64,000 nt of DNA from Streptosporangium album (GCF_014203795.1 NZ_JACHJU010000001.1:3596001-3660000); one strand, 5' to 3'. Shown: positions 48,707 to 57,215, counted from the stretch's first letter. The notes: a model not told the origin generated them from the letters alone. Made by a program: numbers and translations.

Positions 48707-48825
48707 ACCGGCGTGGGTCCCGGCCCACCGTGGTGCCCCCTCCCGGCGACTCGCACCGCCGGGACGGGATACCGCCTCATGGCCGGTGGATGTCGATCCG
48801 GGCTCCCTTGGGCCGCCCTCCATTC

Positions 48826-48954
48826 AAAGGCCGACGACTTGCTGAAGGATTCGCCGCACCTCGTCCCCCGGCGGCTGACAGCAGGTATCGCACCGCAGCT
48901 CGGCGACGCGGAGCTGGTGACCCCGGCAATGACGCAGGCGATGCTCGGCTTCAC
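48826..48954 (+). pseudogene. N-terminal fragment of an IS982-like transposase
   Basis: The frame reads KADDLLKDSPHLVPRRLTAG, IAPQLGDAELVTPAMTQAM and LGFTSD, the N-terminal block of IS982-family transposases (DDLL...PQL.DAELVTLAVMQALLGFTSE). It breaks off at the junction with an IS110 fragment of opposite orientation. Confidence 0.6.
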
Positions 48955-49068
48955 CTCCGACACGGTGCGTTCGCCCTTCTTACGACCGACCTCATCCACC
49001 ACCACCGCGGTGTGGGTGCGCTTGTGCGGATCGATACCGATCACCATCCTGGACGTTGTCTCCTTCAT
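48955..49068 (-). pseudogene. N-terminal fragment of an IS110-family transposase
   Basis: Reading from ATG 49068 the minus strand gives MKETTSRMVIGIDPHKRTHT then AVVVDEVGRKKGERTV, the start of IS110 DEDD transposases including the first catalytic aspartate (GIDPHK). It ends at the IS982 fragment. Confidence 0.7.
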
Positions 49069-49337
49069 GCAGGGGAACGACATCCGGGCTGGTCGGCGGA
49101 CATATCCCAGTTGAGGGGACTGCCAGGCTCCTGACTTGTTGAATGAGGCCCGGCCCGGTCTATGCCGAGCTCCAGGCCGCCATGGACAGGTCAGGCGCAA
49201 GCCATACAAAGTCCGAAGGCAGATCGTCCCTGAGTCACCCAGCGACCTGGACCCGCACCAGGCGGGCACTACAAGGGGGACACCGAGATCATCCCGAAGC
49301 CAGAGCGCCTCCGCCGGAGACCGGGCTCTCGATTGCT
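49069..49337. other. non-coding junk between transposase fragments and the RDD gene
   Basis: I see no supported gene in this ~270-base stretch; reading frames are open only because of base composition. It may contain the former terminal region of the IS110 element. Confidence 0.3.
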
Positions 49338-50378
49338 TCACGCCTGAGGCTGAGTCTCCGATATCCGGCGCGTGACTTCGGTGTCTGCCCAGCGGTCGTG
49401 AAGAGTTCGGCCATCGGGATCGAAGAGTGCCCATAGCCCGTCCACGATGAGGATGACCGGTCCGGCGACCGGTACGAGGACGAGGAGCGGGAAGATTAGC
49501 GCACGGAGCGCCGTCTTCTTTGCCCTTGGCGGGTCCGTCGTCCCTGCGGAGACGACGCGGATGCGCAGTAGCCGCTTACCGAGCGTTTGCCCCCATCGGG
49601 TGTGCTGGACCCAGGAATACAGGAACAGCGCGGGCAAGATGGCCAGTCGCCCGGGGTCGGTGTTTGCCTCGAACAGGGAGATCCAGTTCAGGAGCCCGTA
49701 CTCCAGGCGGATGGAGGGGAAGAAGGTGTCGATGTCGACCAGGAACAAGATCGGTTGTACGACGAAAATGAGAACTACGACAATGATGAGGTAGTCGACC
49801 AGGACCGCCAGCAGTCGACGCCATGCCGTACCCGGCTGCGGAACTGCACCCGGGCGTTCATGGTCGGCGTACCGCATGGTCCATGACGCGAGAAGCACCA
49901 GTCCGGCCGCGACCATGATGCAGAGCTGGGTGCTTCCCCAACCGCCAAGCACCGTGGCGAACCAGTCTGCGCTGAGAAGCGGGATGGTGCCGCCGCAGGT
50001 GTCGGGGTCTGAGTATGCGGGAGTGATGGGTTCGACAACCGCGATCAAGCCTAGGACGCTCGCCACTTGCCGTCCTGTGCTTCGGGGGTCGCGATGGCCC
50101 AGGCAGGCCAGGAAGCCGAGGAAGACCAGGAGCGCGGGGACGGCCCATATCTCTACGCTTTCCAGGATGTCGTTGAGATCGCCGCGAAGCGGGGCCAGCG
50201 GCGATACCTCCCGGTTGAGAGAACCTATGCATGAGCTGATCTCGTACTCGCCGGGCTGCAGCCGGAACCGCCACTCCTCCCATGTCGGGAAGGCCGCGAC
50301 GGCGACCGCCGCCATCCACATCAGCAACGCCAACCTTGACAACCGGGGGGAGTTCGGCAAGGTGATCCCTTCGCACAT
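49338..50378 (-). CDS. RDD-family membrane protein
   Basis: A 346-residue membrane protein. The N-terminal half has four hydrophobic helices around a cysteine-containing loop (YSDPDTCGGTIPLLS). The C-terminal half is an RDD domain: WRRLLAVLVDYLIIVVVLIF, WGQTLGKRLLRIRVVSAG and DPDGRTLHDRWADTEV. RDD proteins are small-solute or ion transporters or of unknown role. ATG 50378 is the chosen start; the ribosome site is weak. It seems intact inside a mobile region. Confidence 0.85.
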   Translation of the reverse strand: MCEGITLPNSPRLSRLALLMWMAAVAVAAFPTWEEWRFRLQPGEYEISSCIGSLNREVSPLAPLRGDLNDILESVEIWAVPALLVFLGFLACLGHRDPRSTGRQVASVLGLIAVVEPITPAYSDPDTCGGTIPLLSADWFATVLGGWGSTQLCIMVAAGLVLLASWTMRYADHERPGAVPQPGTAWRRLLAVLVDYLIIVVVLIFVVQPILFLVDIDTFFPSIRLEYGLLNWISLFEANTDPGRLAILPALFLYSWVQHTRWGQTLGKRLLRIRVVSAGTTDPPRAKKTALRALIFPLLVLVPVAGPVILIVDGLWALFDPDGRTLHDRWADTEVTRRISETQPQA

Positions 50379-50539
50379 GAGTGCGGGACACCTTACCGAC
50401 GTCGGAGGGGAGCACAGATGCGGCAGGTGCCGAATCGACCATGAAGCGGCGGTGCGTCGCTGGGCCGACGGGTTCGTTGGGTACGACGGGTGCGCGGTAC
50501 GGCTACGGCCCGGGTCGCCGCCGCTTGACACCCGCACGC

Positions 50540-50623
50540 GCTGGGGATGTGGTCAGGGAGATGGGCCTGCCCGGCCTGTACTTCCATGATCCGCGTCACA
50601 CGGGCAACAGCTCGCCGCCCAGT
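50540..50623 (+). pseudogene. integrase fragment with HxxR motif, interrupted by IS copy 1
   Basis: The plus strand encodes REMGLPGLYFHDPRHTGN, the HxxR catalytic block of tyrosine recombinases (canonical FHDLRHT). A one-base deficit follows, after which CTCGCCGCCCAG would read LAAQ. The IS begins right after this; the continuation SGAGPKDLMVRMGHD lies beyond the IS at 52462. Hence the element inserted into an already damaged integrase gene. Confidence 0.7.
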
Positions 50624-50842
50624 GAGCTAGTTCCATCCTGTCCTCGCAGGTCGGAGGGGGTGGCCTGGCGGTGTTGAGTGTGCTCTCTCCTGGTAGACGG
50701 CTGGGATCATGGGTCTCGATCGTCCGCCGGGGGCAAATGTGGATCTTCCGGCTTTCGTCTGCGCTGCCCGGCCTGGGGTCGTTATCGTCCGTGTCCTGGT
50801 GATCTCGCCAGGTAATCGTTGTCTTGTCGGCCGGGGGAAGCC

Positions 50843-51391
50843 ATGTCGTCACCGCTGCTGGAGCGCATCACCATGCGCCTGGTCGCGCTGGGCACGCACG
50901 CCGATCGGTTGCGCGAGCAACTGGCCGAGACCGAAGACGAGATGGACCGGCTGCGTGTGGCCGAGCAGGTGGTCAAGGAACTCCTCGCCGACGATCCCGC
51001 CGAGCAGCTCAACGCACCCGGCGAGCCCGGCGGTGAGCCGACGCCGTTCTACCAGGTGATGCTCACCCCAGCCCAGGCAGCAGAGCAGGCCTCCCAGGGG
51101 ATAGAGCTGCGCCCCATACCCGTACCCGTACCCGCGTCCGTGCCCGTGCCCGGCGGTTTGCTGATCCCGCACCGTCACCACGCTGCCGGCACTGATGAGC
51201 TGCCCGCCGACTACCAGGCGCTACTGGCCGCGGTACGCGCCGCCGACGGCCCCCTCATCTGCAAGGCGATCTGCGCCCAGCTCAGCCTTTCCACCGAATC
51301 GGGGCAGGTCGAAGGCGTGCGGGCCAAGCTGAACCGGCTGGCCGAGCGGGGCTGGCTGCGCAAGACCCCCAGCGGCGCGTTCGCCCCCTGA
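50843..51391 (+). CDS. IS accessory protein, coiled coil plus winged-helix-like (copy 1)
   Basis: The 182-residue product has an N-terminal coiled coil (MSSPLLERITMRLVALGTHA, then REQLAETEDEMDRLRVAEQV), a proline/valine-rich spacer (IPVPVPASVPVPG) and a C-terminal winged-helix-like domain (QALLAAVRAADGPLICKAIC, VRAKLNRLAERGWL). GGGGGAAG precedes ATG 50843. It lies inside the IS ends, upstream of the transposase. Such a gene is not part of ordinary IS5 elements; a regulatory or targeting role is a guess. Confidence 0.75.
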   Translation: MSSPLLERITMRLVALGTHADRLREQLAETEDEMDRLRVAEQVVKELLADDPAEQLNAPGEPGGEPTPFYQVMLTPAQAAEQASQGIELRPIPVPVPASVPVPGGLLIPHRHHAAGTDELPADYQALLAAVRAADGPLICKAICAQLSLSTESGQVEGVRAKLNRLAERGWLRKTPSGAFAP

Positions 51392-51468
51392 CCTCGGGCG
51401 GCCCACTGCGCCCACTGCCGCTTCCCGCAGCCCCTGGCCAGGCCCTGCCCGGGTGAAACATCCCGAGC

Positions 51469-52359
51469 GTGTCCCCGGCGGGGGCCTGGCGGCGTGTGAC
51501 CACAACCAAAACCACGACATCGACAACGTCGAAGGCTTCGACGTCCGCCGAAGACACGCCCTCGCCTGTCTACTCCTGCATGCTGCCGCTGTCCACCCAA
51601 ACCCTCACCTTCCTGGCCGACCTGCTGCGCGCTCATCTCAAGACCATCGGCTCGCGCTGGCGGAAACTGCCCGCCGGGAAGATCGCCACCATCGTGCTGG
51701 CCGTCTTACGCCATGACCAGCGCCTGGCCGACATGGCCGGCGCCAACAACGTCTCGGCCTCCACCGTGCGACGCTGGATGCTGGAGACCGTCGAACTGCT
51801 CGCCGCCCGCGCACCCCGCCTGGACCGCGCCCTGAAGAAGATCGCCAAAGCCGGTGGTGAGGTCGTCCTGCTGGATGGCACCCTGATCCGCACCCGCCGC
51901 CGCACCGGAGCCGACAACCGCAGGAACTACTCGGGCAAGCACAAGGCCCACGGGCTGCTCGTGGTGGCGCTCACCGACACCCGCGGCAACCTGCTGTGGG
52001 TCTCCGCCGTCCGGCCTGGTCGCGCATCGGAGATCACCACCGCCCGGCACAACCGCCTCACCGCCCGCCTGCGCGAGGCCGGGCTGGGCGCTATCGCCGA
52101 CCTCGGCTTCGTCGGCCTGGACGACGATGACGACAATCCGGTCATCATCACCGGCCGCAAAGCCACCCGCGGCAGGCCCCTCACCCCCGCGCAAAAGCAG
52201 GTCAACCGGCTCATCAGCGCCGAACGCGCCCCCGTCGAGCACGGCTTCGCCACGTTGAAGGCCTGGCGCATCCTCACCAAGCTCCGCCTGGACGCCATCC
52301 ACGTCACCAAGCTGCTCCGCGCGCTGATGGTCCTGGCCATCACCGAACACACCCGCTGA
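51469..52359 (+). CDS. IS5-type DDE transposase (copy 1)
   Basis: A 296-residue frame from GTG 51469; the conserved part starts near an internal ATG at 51580 (MLPLSTQTLTFLADLLRAHL), so the protein may be 259 residues. An N-terminal helix-turn-helix (LADMAGANNVSASTVRRWM) is followed by a DDE_Tnp_4-like catalytic domain: D136 in LLDGTLI, D211 in IADLGFVG and E257 in ERAPVEHGF. All three acids are present and the gene looks functional. It is the same as the gene at 57216. Confidence 0.88.
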   Translation: MSPAGAWRRVTTTKTTTSTTSKASTSAEDTPSPVYSCMLPLSTQTLTFLADLLRAHLKTIGSRWRKLPAGKIATIVLAVLRHDQRLADMAGANNVSASTVRRWMLETVELLAARAPRLDRALKKIAKAGGEVVLLDGTLIRTRRRTGADNRRNYSGKHKAHGLLVVALTDTRGNLLWVSAVRPGRASEITTARHNRLTARLREAGLGAIADLGFVGLDDDDDNPVIITGRKATRGRPLTPAQKQVNRLISAERAPVEHGFATLKAWRILTKLRLDAIHVTKLLRALMVLAITEHTR

Positions 52360-52461
52360 CCGATGATCACCCACCATGATCAGTACCCACCACCAGCCAG
52401 AGCATGCCCTCAACGGATCACACCAGGCCCCTGACCAGCAACTTCAAGTTGGAACGATCTC

Positions 52462-52560
52462 AATCGGGCGCGGGTCCCAAGGACCTGATGGTCCGGATGG
52501 GGCATGACAACGTGCGCGCCGCGATGATCTATCAGACCGATCACGTTGCAGACGGCGCTG
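52462..52560 (+). pseudogene. integrase C-terminal fragment after IS copy 1
   Basis: Directly after the IS the frame reads SGAGPKDLMVRMGHDNVRAA then MIYQTDH, the C-terminal part of tyrosine integrases (canonical KDLMVRMGH with the third catalytic residues, and the YQH region near the active tyrosine). It decays within 30 codons and runs into the end of the LysR gene. It continues the fragment at 50540-50623. Confidence 0.7.
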
Positions 52561-53446
52561 CGTTCCGGCGGTTGACATCTGTCGCGGCACGCACGAACTC
52601 GCGCACCCGCGCAGTCGTGTTGGTTTCCAGCCAGACCAGTCCTCGTTCGATCGGCGCCGCGTCGTGGATCGGCACGTACGCGACATCCGGGCGGGGGTAG
52701 TACCACCGGCTGTGATCGCCCACTGGCAGGACGCCCTTGCCCATCGCGACGTGGGACAGCATCTCGGAGAACGTTTTGCCCGTCGGTCCTTTCGGAACGG
52801 GTCTACCCGACGGGGTGTACTCGGGTGTGCGGTCGCGTTTGAACTCCGCCGACGTGACCTCTGGGTACTGCACCACGGGGTGGTTGGCGAGGACTTCGAG
52901 GGATACCGACTTCTCGCAAGCCAGCGGATGACCGGCCGCCACAGCCAGCGAGCGGCCCTCCGTCAGTAAGGCCGGCCCGCAAGCCATGCCGTCGAAGGGA
53001 TACGCGGCGATGAGGACGTCGATGGAACCGTCGAGCAGGCTCGATCGTGAGTTGGACAGCTGCACTTCGTGGACGCCAACCTCGCAGTCGGGGTGGCGTT
53101 CGGTGAACAGACTGACGGCCTTGAGCAGAGCCGGCGCGGTCCACTCGCCGAGGAACGCCACGCGCAAGTTTCCGGTGATGCCGCGGCCGGCGTCGATGGC
53201 CCTGCGAATCGCCTCGTCCATCTGGGCTGCCAACGGCGTAAGGTCCTCGGCCAGTTGCCGCCCGATCGGGGTGAGACGGACGATGCGGCTGGTGCGCTCG
53301 AACAGCGGAGCGCCGACGCGGCGTTCCAGTTTCTTGATCACGTGGCTGATCCGCCCGGTTGTCACCTTCAGACGCTCGGCCGTATGACCGAAGTGCAGTT
53401 CCTCGGCCAGCGTCAGGAAGGTCTCGATCTCGTGGCGTTCGAGCAC
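52541..53446 (-). CDS. LysR-family transcriptional regulator
   Basis: The 301-residue regulator starts at GTG 53446 (MLERHEIETFLTLAEELHFG) with GGAGAG 6 bases upstream. The N-terminal winged helix (about 1-60, TAERLKVTTGRISHVIKKLE) is followed by a LysR substrate-binding domain (about 88-290, NLRVAFLGEW, VLIAAYPFDG). It is divergent from a broken dihydrofolate-reductase-like gene, its likely target. The end overlaps integrase remnant sequence, so the last residues may have changed. Confidence 0.9.
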   Translation of the reverse strand: MLERHEIETFLTLAEELHFGHTAERLKVTTGRISHVIKKLERRVGAPLFERTSRIVRLTPIGRQLAEDLTPLAAQMDEAIRRAIDAGRGITGNLRVAFLGEWTAPALLKAVSLFTERHPDCEVGVHEVQLSNSRSSLLDGSIDVLIAAYPFDGMACGPALLTEGRSLAVAAGHPLACEKSVSLEVLANHPVVQYPEVTSAEFKRDRTPEYTPSGRPVPKGPTGKTFSEMLSHVAMGKGVLPVGDHSRWYYPRPDVAYVPIHDAAPIERGLVWLETNTTARVREFVRAATDVNRRNAAPSAT

Positions 53447-53597
53447 GTGTCTCTCCGTCGTTGAATCTGAGTCAACGATCGTAGCCACATCATGGCTTGA
53501 TGGCCGTCATCGTCCGAGGCATCGTAGAGAGCGTCATCCGGTCACACGGTAAGCATCCCGGGACCGGTCCCGACCCCACGCCACACGGAGTAACCGC

Positions 53598-54146
53598 ATG
53601 CTCAGCACCACCGTGCCCCGCAGGGTCGTCGCCGGACTGTTCATTGCGCTGGACGGCGTAGTGGAGGCACCCGAGACCTGACACTTCCCGTACATGAACG
53701 ATGAGATGGGCGCGGTCGTCGGCGGACTCACGACCGGCGCGGACACGCTTCTACTGGGCCGGACAACATACGAATCGTTCGCCGCAGCCTGGCCACACCA
53801 GACCGGCGACATGGCCGAGGCGTTGAAGGCGATGCCCAAACTGGTCGCGTCCAACACCATGGAGACGGCCGAGTGGAACAACACGACCATCCTCGGCGGG
53901 GACGCCGTGGCCGAGTTGACCGCGCTCAAGAAACGGCGGTGAAGGGACATCGGCATCTCTGGGAGTATCACCATCCCCCGCGCCCTGCTGCGCGCCGGGC
54001 TCGTCGATGACCTTCACCTGCTCGTCCACCCGATCACCCTGGGCACCGGACAGCGTCTGTTCACCAGTGACCGCATCCCCCTGACCCTGGCCGCCTCGGC
54101 CACCTTCAGTACCGGCGTGGTCCACCTGCACTACCAGCCGGCCTGA
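53598..54146 (+). pseudogene. RibD-C/dihydrofolate-reductase-like gene with two in-frame TGA codons
   Basis: A single frame runs from ATG 53598 (GGAG upstream) to TGA 54144-54146 and reads as a typical YwjB/RibD-C protein: RRVVAGLFIALDGVVEAPET, FPYMNDEMGAVVGG, TLLLGRTTYESFAAAWP, KLVASNTM and the C-terminal RALLRAGLVDDLHLLVHPI. It is interrupted by TGA at 53679 (where relatives have Trp in ETWHFPY) and at 53940. No frameshift exists. Nonsense mutation is the simplest reading. Confidence 0.85.
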
Positions 54147-54175
54147 CACCTTCGGCAACCGAGACAGGATTTTTC

Positions 54176-54538
54176 ATGAGCTCAACGAACATCACCGACT
54201 ATCTGACGGGGCTCGACGGCGCGCTGCGGGAGATCGGCGAGAAGCTGCGTCCCGTCATCGACGCGGCCCTGCCCGGTGGGAGCGGTGCGATGTGGCACGG
54301 TCACCCGACCTGGAACCTCGGTGACAAGCCGGGGAAGAACCCCATCTGCCTGGTGAAGGCGTACGGGTCATACGTCACTTTCGGGTTGTGGCGAGGTCAG
54401 GAACTCGTCGATTCGTCTGGGCGCCTTATCGCGGGTGCCCGCCAGATGGCCTCGGTGAAGCTCCGCACCGTCGACGACATCGACCCGGACCTGTTCACCG
54501 ACTGGCTGCGTCAGGCCTGCGACCTGGAAACGAGGTGA
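54176..54538 (+). CDS. DUF1801-type (YdhG-like) protein
   Basis: A 120-residue protein with the DUF1801 pattern: ITDYLTGLDGALREIGEKLR, WHGHPTWNLGD, YVTFGLWRG and LRTVDDIDPDLFTDWLRQA. These small alpha/beta proteins have no established role. The stop overlaps a possible GTG start of the VOC gene by 4 bases, so the two may be coupled. Confidence 0.85.
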   Translation: MSSTNITDYLTGLDGALREIGEKLRPVIDAALPGGSGAMWHGHPTWNLGDKPGKNPICLVKAYGSYVTFGLWRGQELVDSSGRLIAGARQMASVKLRTVDDIDPDLFTDWLRQACDLETR

Positions 54539-54543
54539 CAGGC

Positions 54544-54930
54544 ATGCGCGTGAAAGCCTTCGATCACCTGGTGCTCAATGTCGAGGATGTCGAGCGCGCA
54601 CTGGGGTTCTACTGCGGGCTTCTCGGTCTGGAGCCGGTACGCGTCTCGGAGTGGCGGGCCGGCAACGTCGGATTCCCCTCCGTGAGGGTCGCTCCGGAAA
54701 CCATCATCGATCTGGTCCGCCGCCCTCGGAATGAGTCGAACGTCGACCATATCTGCCTGGTTGTGGAACCGCTGGACTGGCAAGAGGTCATCGAGTCGGG
54801 TGTCTTCACCGTCCTCGAGGGGCCTGTGGGCCGGTTCGGCGCGCGCGGCAGCGCGACCTCGATCTACGTGCAGGACCCTGACGGCAACACCGTCGAACTC
54901 CGCTGGTATCCGCAGGACGCCGAAGAGTAA
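54544..54930 (+). CDS. VOC family (glyoxalase/bleomycin-resistance fold) protein
   Basis: The 128-residue protein has two beta-alpha-beta-beta-beta modules of the vicinal oxygen chelate fold: FDHLVLNVEDVERALGFYCG with the first metal-site His, DHICLVVEP with the second, and IYVQDPDGNTVELRWYP with the Glu. Typical members bind a metal or small molecule (dioxygenases, glyoxalases, resistance proteins). GTG 54535 is an alternative coupled start. Confidence 0.9.
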   Translation: MRVKAFDHLVLNVEDVERALGFYCGLLGLEPVRVSEWRAGNVGFPSVRVAPETIIDLVRRPRNESNVDHICLVVEPLDWQEVIESGVFTVLEGPVGRFGARGSATSIYVQDPDGNTVELRWYPQDAEE

Positions 54931-55060
54931 GCGCGGGGTGGCCGTGCCGCATACCCGCTCGATGACACCGGGTGGTGACCCTCAGAGTTGCCACCCGGAT
55001 GTTCGGCTGAAACGCAGCCAGCGAGACTCGAACCCCTGCCTCCCCGTGAGTGTGGAAAAC
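54931..55060. other. junction sequence left of the second attachment-like repeat
   Basis: No gene. The stretch 55015-55040 (cagcgagactcgaacccctg) looks like the antisense of a tRNA T-loop but has no matching stem and no tRNA around it. Confidence 0.3.
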
Positions 55061-55140
55061 GCTGACTTGGGCCTTCGTGTGTGGAGCGGGTGACGGGAAT
55101 CGAACCCGCGCTGTCAGCTTGGGAATCATCTACTGATCTA
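55061..55140 (+). repeat. attachment-site-like direct repeat with tRNA-Gly 3' half, right copy
   Basis: Matches 46361-46440 at 65 of 80 positions. On the minus strand, 55125-55082 reads TTCCCAAGCTGAC, AGCGC, GGGTTCGATTCCCG and TCACCCGCTCCA: anticodon loop (CCC), variable loop, T-arm, acceptor strand and CCA of tRNA-Gly. The 5' half is absent, so this is not a functional tRNA but an attachment-site end. Confidence 0.75.
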
Positions 55141-55208
55141 GCTGCTCTGAGCTGGGGAAACAGGGGTGCAGGTTAGGGCAGGTCGAGTCCCCGTGACTCC
55201 CCGCTTGT

Positions 55209-55229
55209 TCTGGCACGCATCTGGCACGC
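55209..55229. repeat. tandem TCTGGCACGC direct repeat beside the att-like site
   Basis: TCTGGCACGC occurs at 55209-55218 and again at 55220-55229, an 11-base period (one helical turn). Next to an attachment-like core this fits arm-type binding sites for an integrase or excisionase (inference). Confidence 0.5.
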
Positions 55230-55359
55230 GATCAAGTCTGCATTCCACCAGAGGTGGCCGCTCTACGATCATGAGGTGCCCGGTCTTGCGGGTTGGAACG
55301 GCAAGGTCCTACCGTTTCCGAGCCTCTGCCTCGCGCTTGCTTGAAGGGATTCGGTCGTT

Positions 55360-56010
55360 ATGGCCCTTGTGTGGTACCCCATCAGTCCTGCGCTGGTCCA
55401 ATCCATGATCAGCCTTGCCAACTCCGGTTGGGATCAAGAATCGCTGGACGCCGCCTGGGAACGTACAGGATGGCCGGCCGCTCCCGGTGGCTCGATCGCT
55501 CGCTACCTTAGTGATGTTCGAAATACGCCCGTGCTGACCGCTGGTGACTGGGACGTCACTGTCCCCTGGGGCGGCGGTGTAGATGGCGGCCGCGTGAAGA
55601 TGTTCGATGTAGCGTTCGCTCTCTATTACGGACCAGACGACGATGAGGACCCCGACGAAGATCAGGATCTGCTGGACTTGCCGGAGAGCGCGCCGTCCAA
55701 GCGGTGGCATTTTGACACGTCGGCAACCCGGGAGCAGTTCGGCACTGCTTGGCAAGCGGGCTTCGAGGTGGTGTCGGATCTGTTGGGGCGGGCAGAGATC
55801 GTAGGCCGGCACGGGGACACTGACGGCGATTGGCATCACGCGGTCTGGCGGGTCGGCTCCCGGCTGATGATCCTTGCCCAAGGTGAGGACTTCATGTCGT
55901 ACAGCCTCTATGACAGAGCCGCCTTGCACGTGGTCGACTTCTCCGCCACCAAGAGGGTCCCGCAGGGTGATGACCTTTATGACCTTCTGGTGGGCGGCGT
56001 CGAAGAGTGA
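55360..56010 (+). CDS. hypothetical protein, 216 aa
   Basis: The product starts MALVWYPISPALVQSMISLA and has no signal peptide or membrane segment. It contains an acidic run (YYGPDDDEDPDEDQDLLDLP, about 90-109) and a tryptophan-rich second half (WHHAVWRVGSRLMILAQG). I do not recognise the family. AAGGGA lies about 10 bases upstream of the ATG. It lies between the att-like site and IS copy 2 and is probably cargo of a mobile element. Confidence 0.65.
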   Translation: MALVWYPISPALVQSMISLANSGWDQESLDAAWERTGWPAAPGGSIARYLSDVRNTPVLTAGDWDVTVPWGGGVDGGRVKMFDVAFALYYGPDDDEDPDEDQDLLDLPESAPSKRWHFDTSATREQFGTAWQAGFEVVSDLLGRAEIVGRHGDTDGDWHHAVWRVGSRLMILAQGEDFMSYSLYDRAALHVVDFSATKRVPQGDDLYDLLVGGVEE

Positions 56011-56370
56011 GGGTGTCCGCTCACGAGATCGGGGCGGATGAATCTCGTCTGTCCTAGTCTCGTCGGGAAGAGGATGGAATCGGACGCTGCCAGCTTGGGA
56101 AGTGCATAGATCACGGCTTGTAGGGTGGCTGACCTGTGGTTAGGGACGGTCGTGAGTGACCGTGGTTGACCCCTCGTTACCGCAGGGCCCCGGCGTTGAT
56201 TCGCTATGTCCAGTTCCGGCATGTTGATCAGATGTTGTAGACGGCGAAGGCCGCGTTGTGGTCGAGGAGGTCGCGGCGGGCGTGGGCGATGTTGTCTCGA
56301 TCGGCCAGGCGCATGGTGCTGATCGCCAGGTCCCACTGTGTCAGGCTCTACTGAGACATACGGGATGAAT
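56011..56370. other. decayed stretch before IS copy 2
   Basis: No intact gene. On the minus strand at about 56228-56340 a short frame reads LAISTMRLADRDNIAHARRD and ends naturally (AVYNI, stop); it looks like the C-terminus of some gene that I cannot identify. The right edge AAT (56368-56370) is the target duplication of the IS. Confidence 0.35.
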
Positions 56371-56589
56371 GAGCTAGTTCCATCCTGTCCTCGCAGGTCG
56401 GAGGGGGTGGCCTGGCGGTGTTGAGTGTGCTCTCTCCTGGTAGACGGCTGGGATCATGGGTCTCGATCGTCCGCCGGGGGCAAATGTGGATCTTCCGGCT
56501 TTCGTCTGCGCTGCCCGGCCTGGGGTCGTTATCGTCCGTGTCCTGGTGATCTCGCCAGGTAATCGTTGTCTTGTCGGCCGGGGGAAGCC

Positions 56590-57138
56590 ATGTCGTCACC
56601 GCTGCTGGAGCGCATCACCATGCGCCTGGTCGCGCTGGGCACGCACGCCGATCGGTTGCGCGAGCAACTGGCCGAGACCGAAGACGAGATGGACCGGCTG
56701 CGTGTGGCCGAGCAGGTGGTCAAGGAACTCCTCGCCGACGATCCCGCCGAGCAGCTCAACGCACCCGGCGAGCCCGGCGGTGAGCCGACGCCGTTCTACC
56801 AGGTGATGCTCACCCCAGCCCAGGCAGCAGAGCAGGCCTCCCAGGGGATAGAGCTGCGCCCCATACCCGTACCCGTACCCGCGTCCGTGCCCGTGCCCGG
56901 CGGTTTGCTGATCCCGCACCGTCACCACGCTGCCGGCACTGATGAGCTGCCCGCCGACTACCAGGCGCTACTGGCCGCGGTACGCGCCGCCGACGGCCCC
57001 CTCATCTGCAAGGCGATCTGCGCCCAGCTCAGCCTTTCCACCGAATCGGGGCAGGTCGAAGGCGTGCGGGCCAAGCTGAACCGGCTGGCCGAGCGGGGCT
57101 GGCTGCGCAAGACCCCCAGCGGCGCGTTCGCCCCCTGA
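56590..57138 (+). CDS. IS accessory protein, coiled coil plus winged-helix-like (copy 2)
   Basis: Identical in sequence to the product of 50843-51391: N-terminal coiled coil, Pro/Val spacer and winged-helix-like C-terminus. Conservation of the whole frame in both copies shows it travels with the element and is not a chance passenger of one insertion. Confidence 0.75.
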   Translation: MSSPLLERITMRLVALGTHADRLREQLAETEDEMDRLRVAEQVVKELLADDPAEQLNAPGEPGGEPTPFYQVMLTPAQAAEQASQGIELRPIPVPVPASVPVPGGLLIPHRHHAAGTDELPADYQALLAAVRAADGPLICKAICAQLSLSTESGQVEGVRAKLNRLAERGWLRKTPSGAFAP

Positions 57139-57215
57139 CCTCGGGCGGCCCACTGCGCCCACTGCCGCTTCCCGCAGCCCCTGGCCAGGCCCTGCCCGGG
57201 TGAAACATCCCGAGC

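Larger units (their letters stand above)
50624..52461 (+). mobile_element. IS5-type insertion sequence with accessory gene, copy 1
   Basis: This 1838-bp element appears identical to 56371-58208. Its ends are imperfect inverted repeats: left GAGCTAGTTCCATCCTG, right end read inward GAGATCGTTCCAACTTG. It carries a DDE transposase gene and, unusually, a second upstream gene. Flanks are AGT on the left and AAT on the right, close to the 3-base ANT duplications of some IS5 subgroups but with one mismatch. It splits an integrase remnant. Confidence 0.88.

Noticed and set aside
53598..54146. UGA recoding (selenocysteine or read-through) in the DHFR-like gene
   Set aside because: No SECIS-like hairpin was evident, TGA is a normal stop elsewhere in the window, and one TGA replaces an ordinary Trp; nonsense mutation is simpler.
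55082..55125. Complete tRNA-Gly gene
   Set aside because: Only the half from the anticodon loop to the CCA is present; no D-arm or 5' acceptor strand follows on the minus strand.
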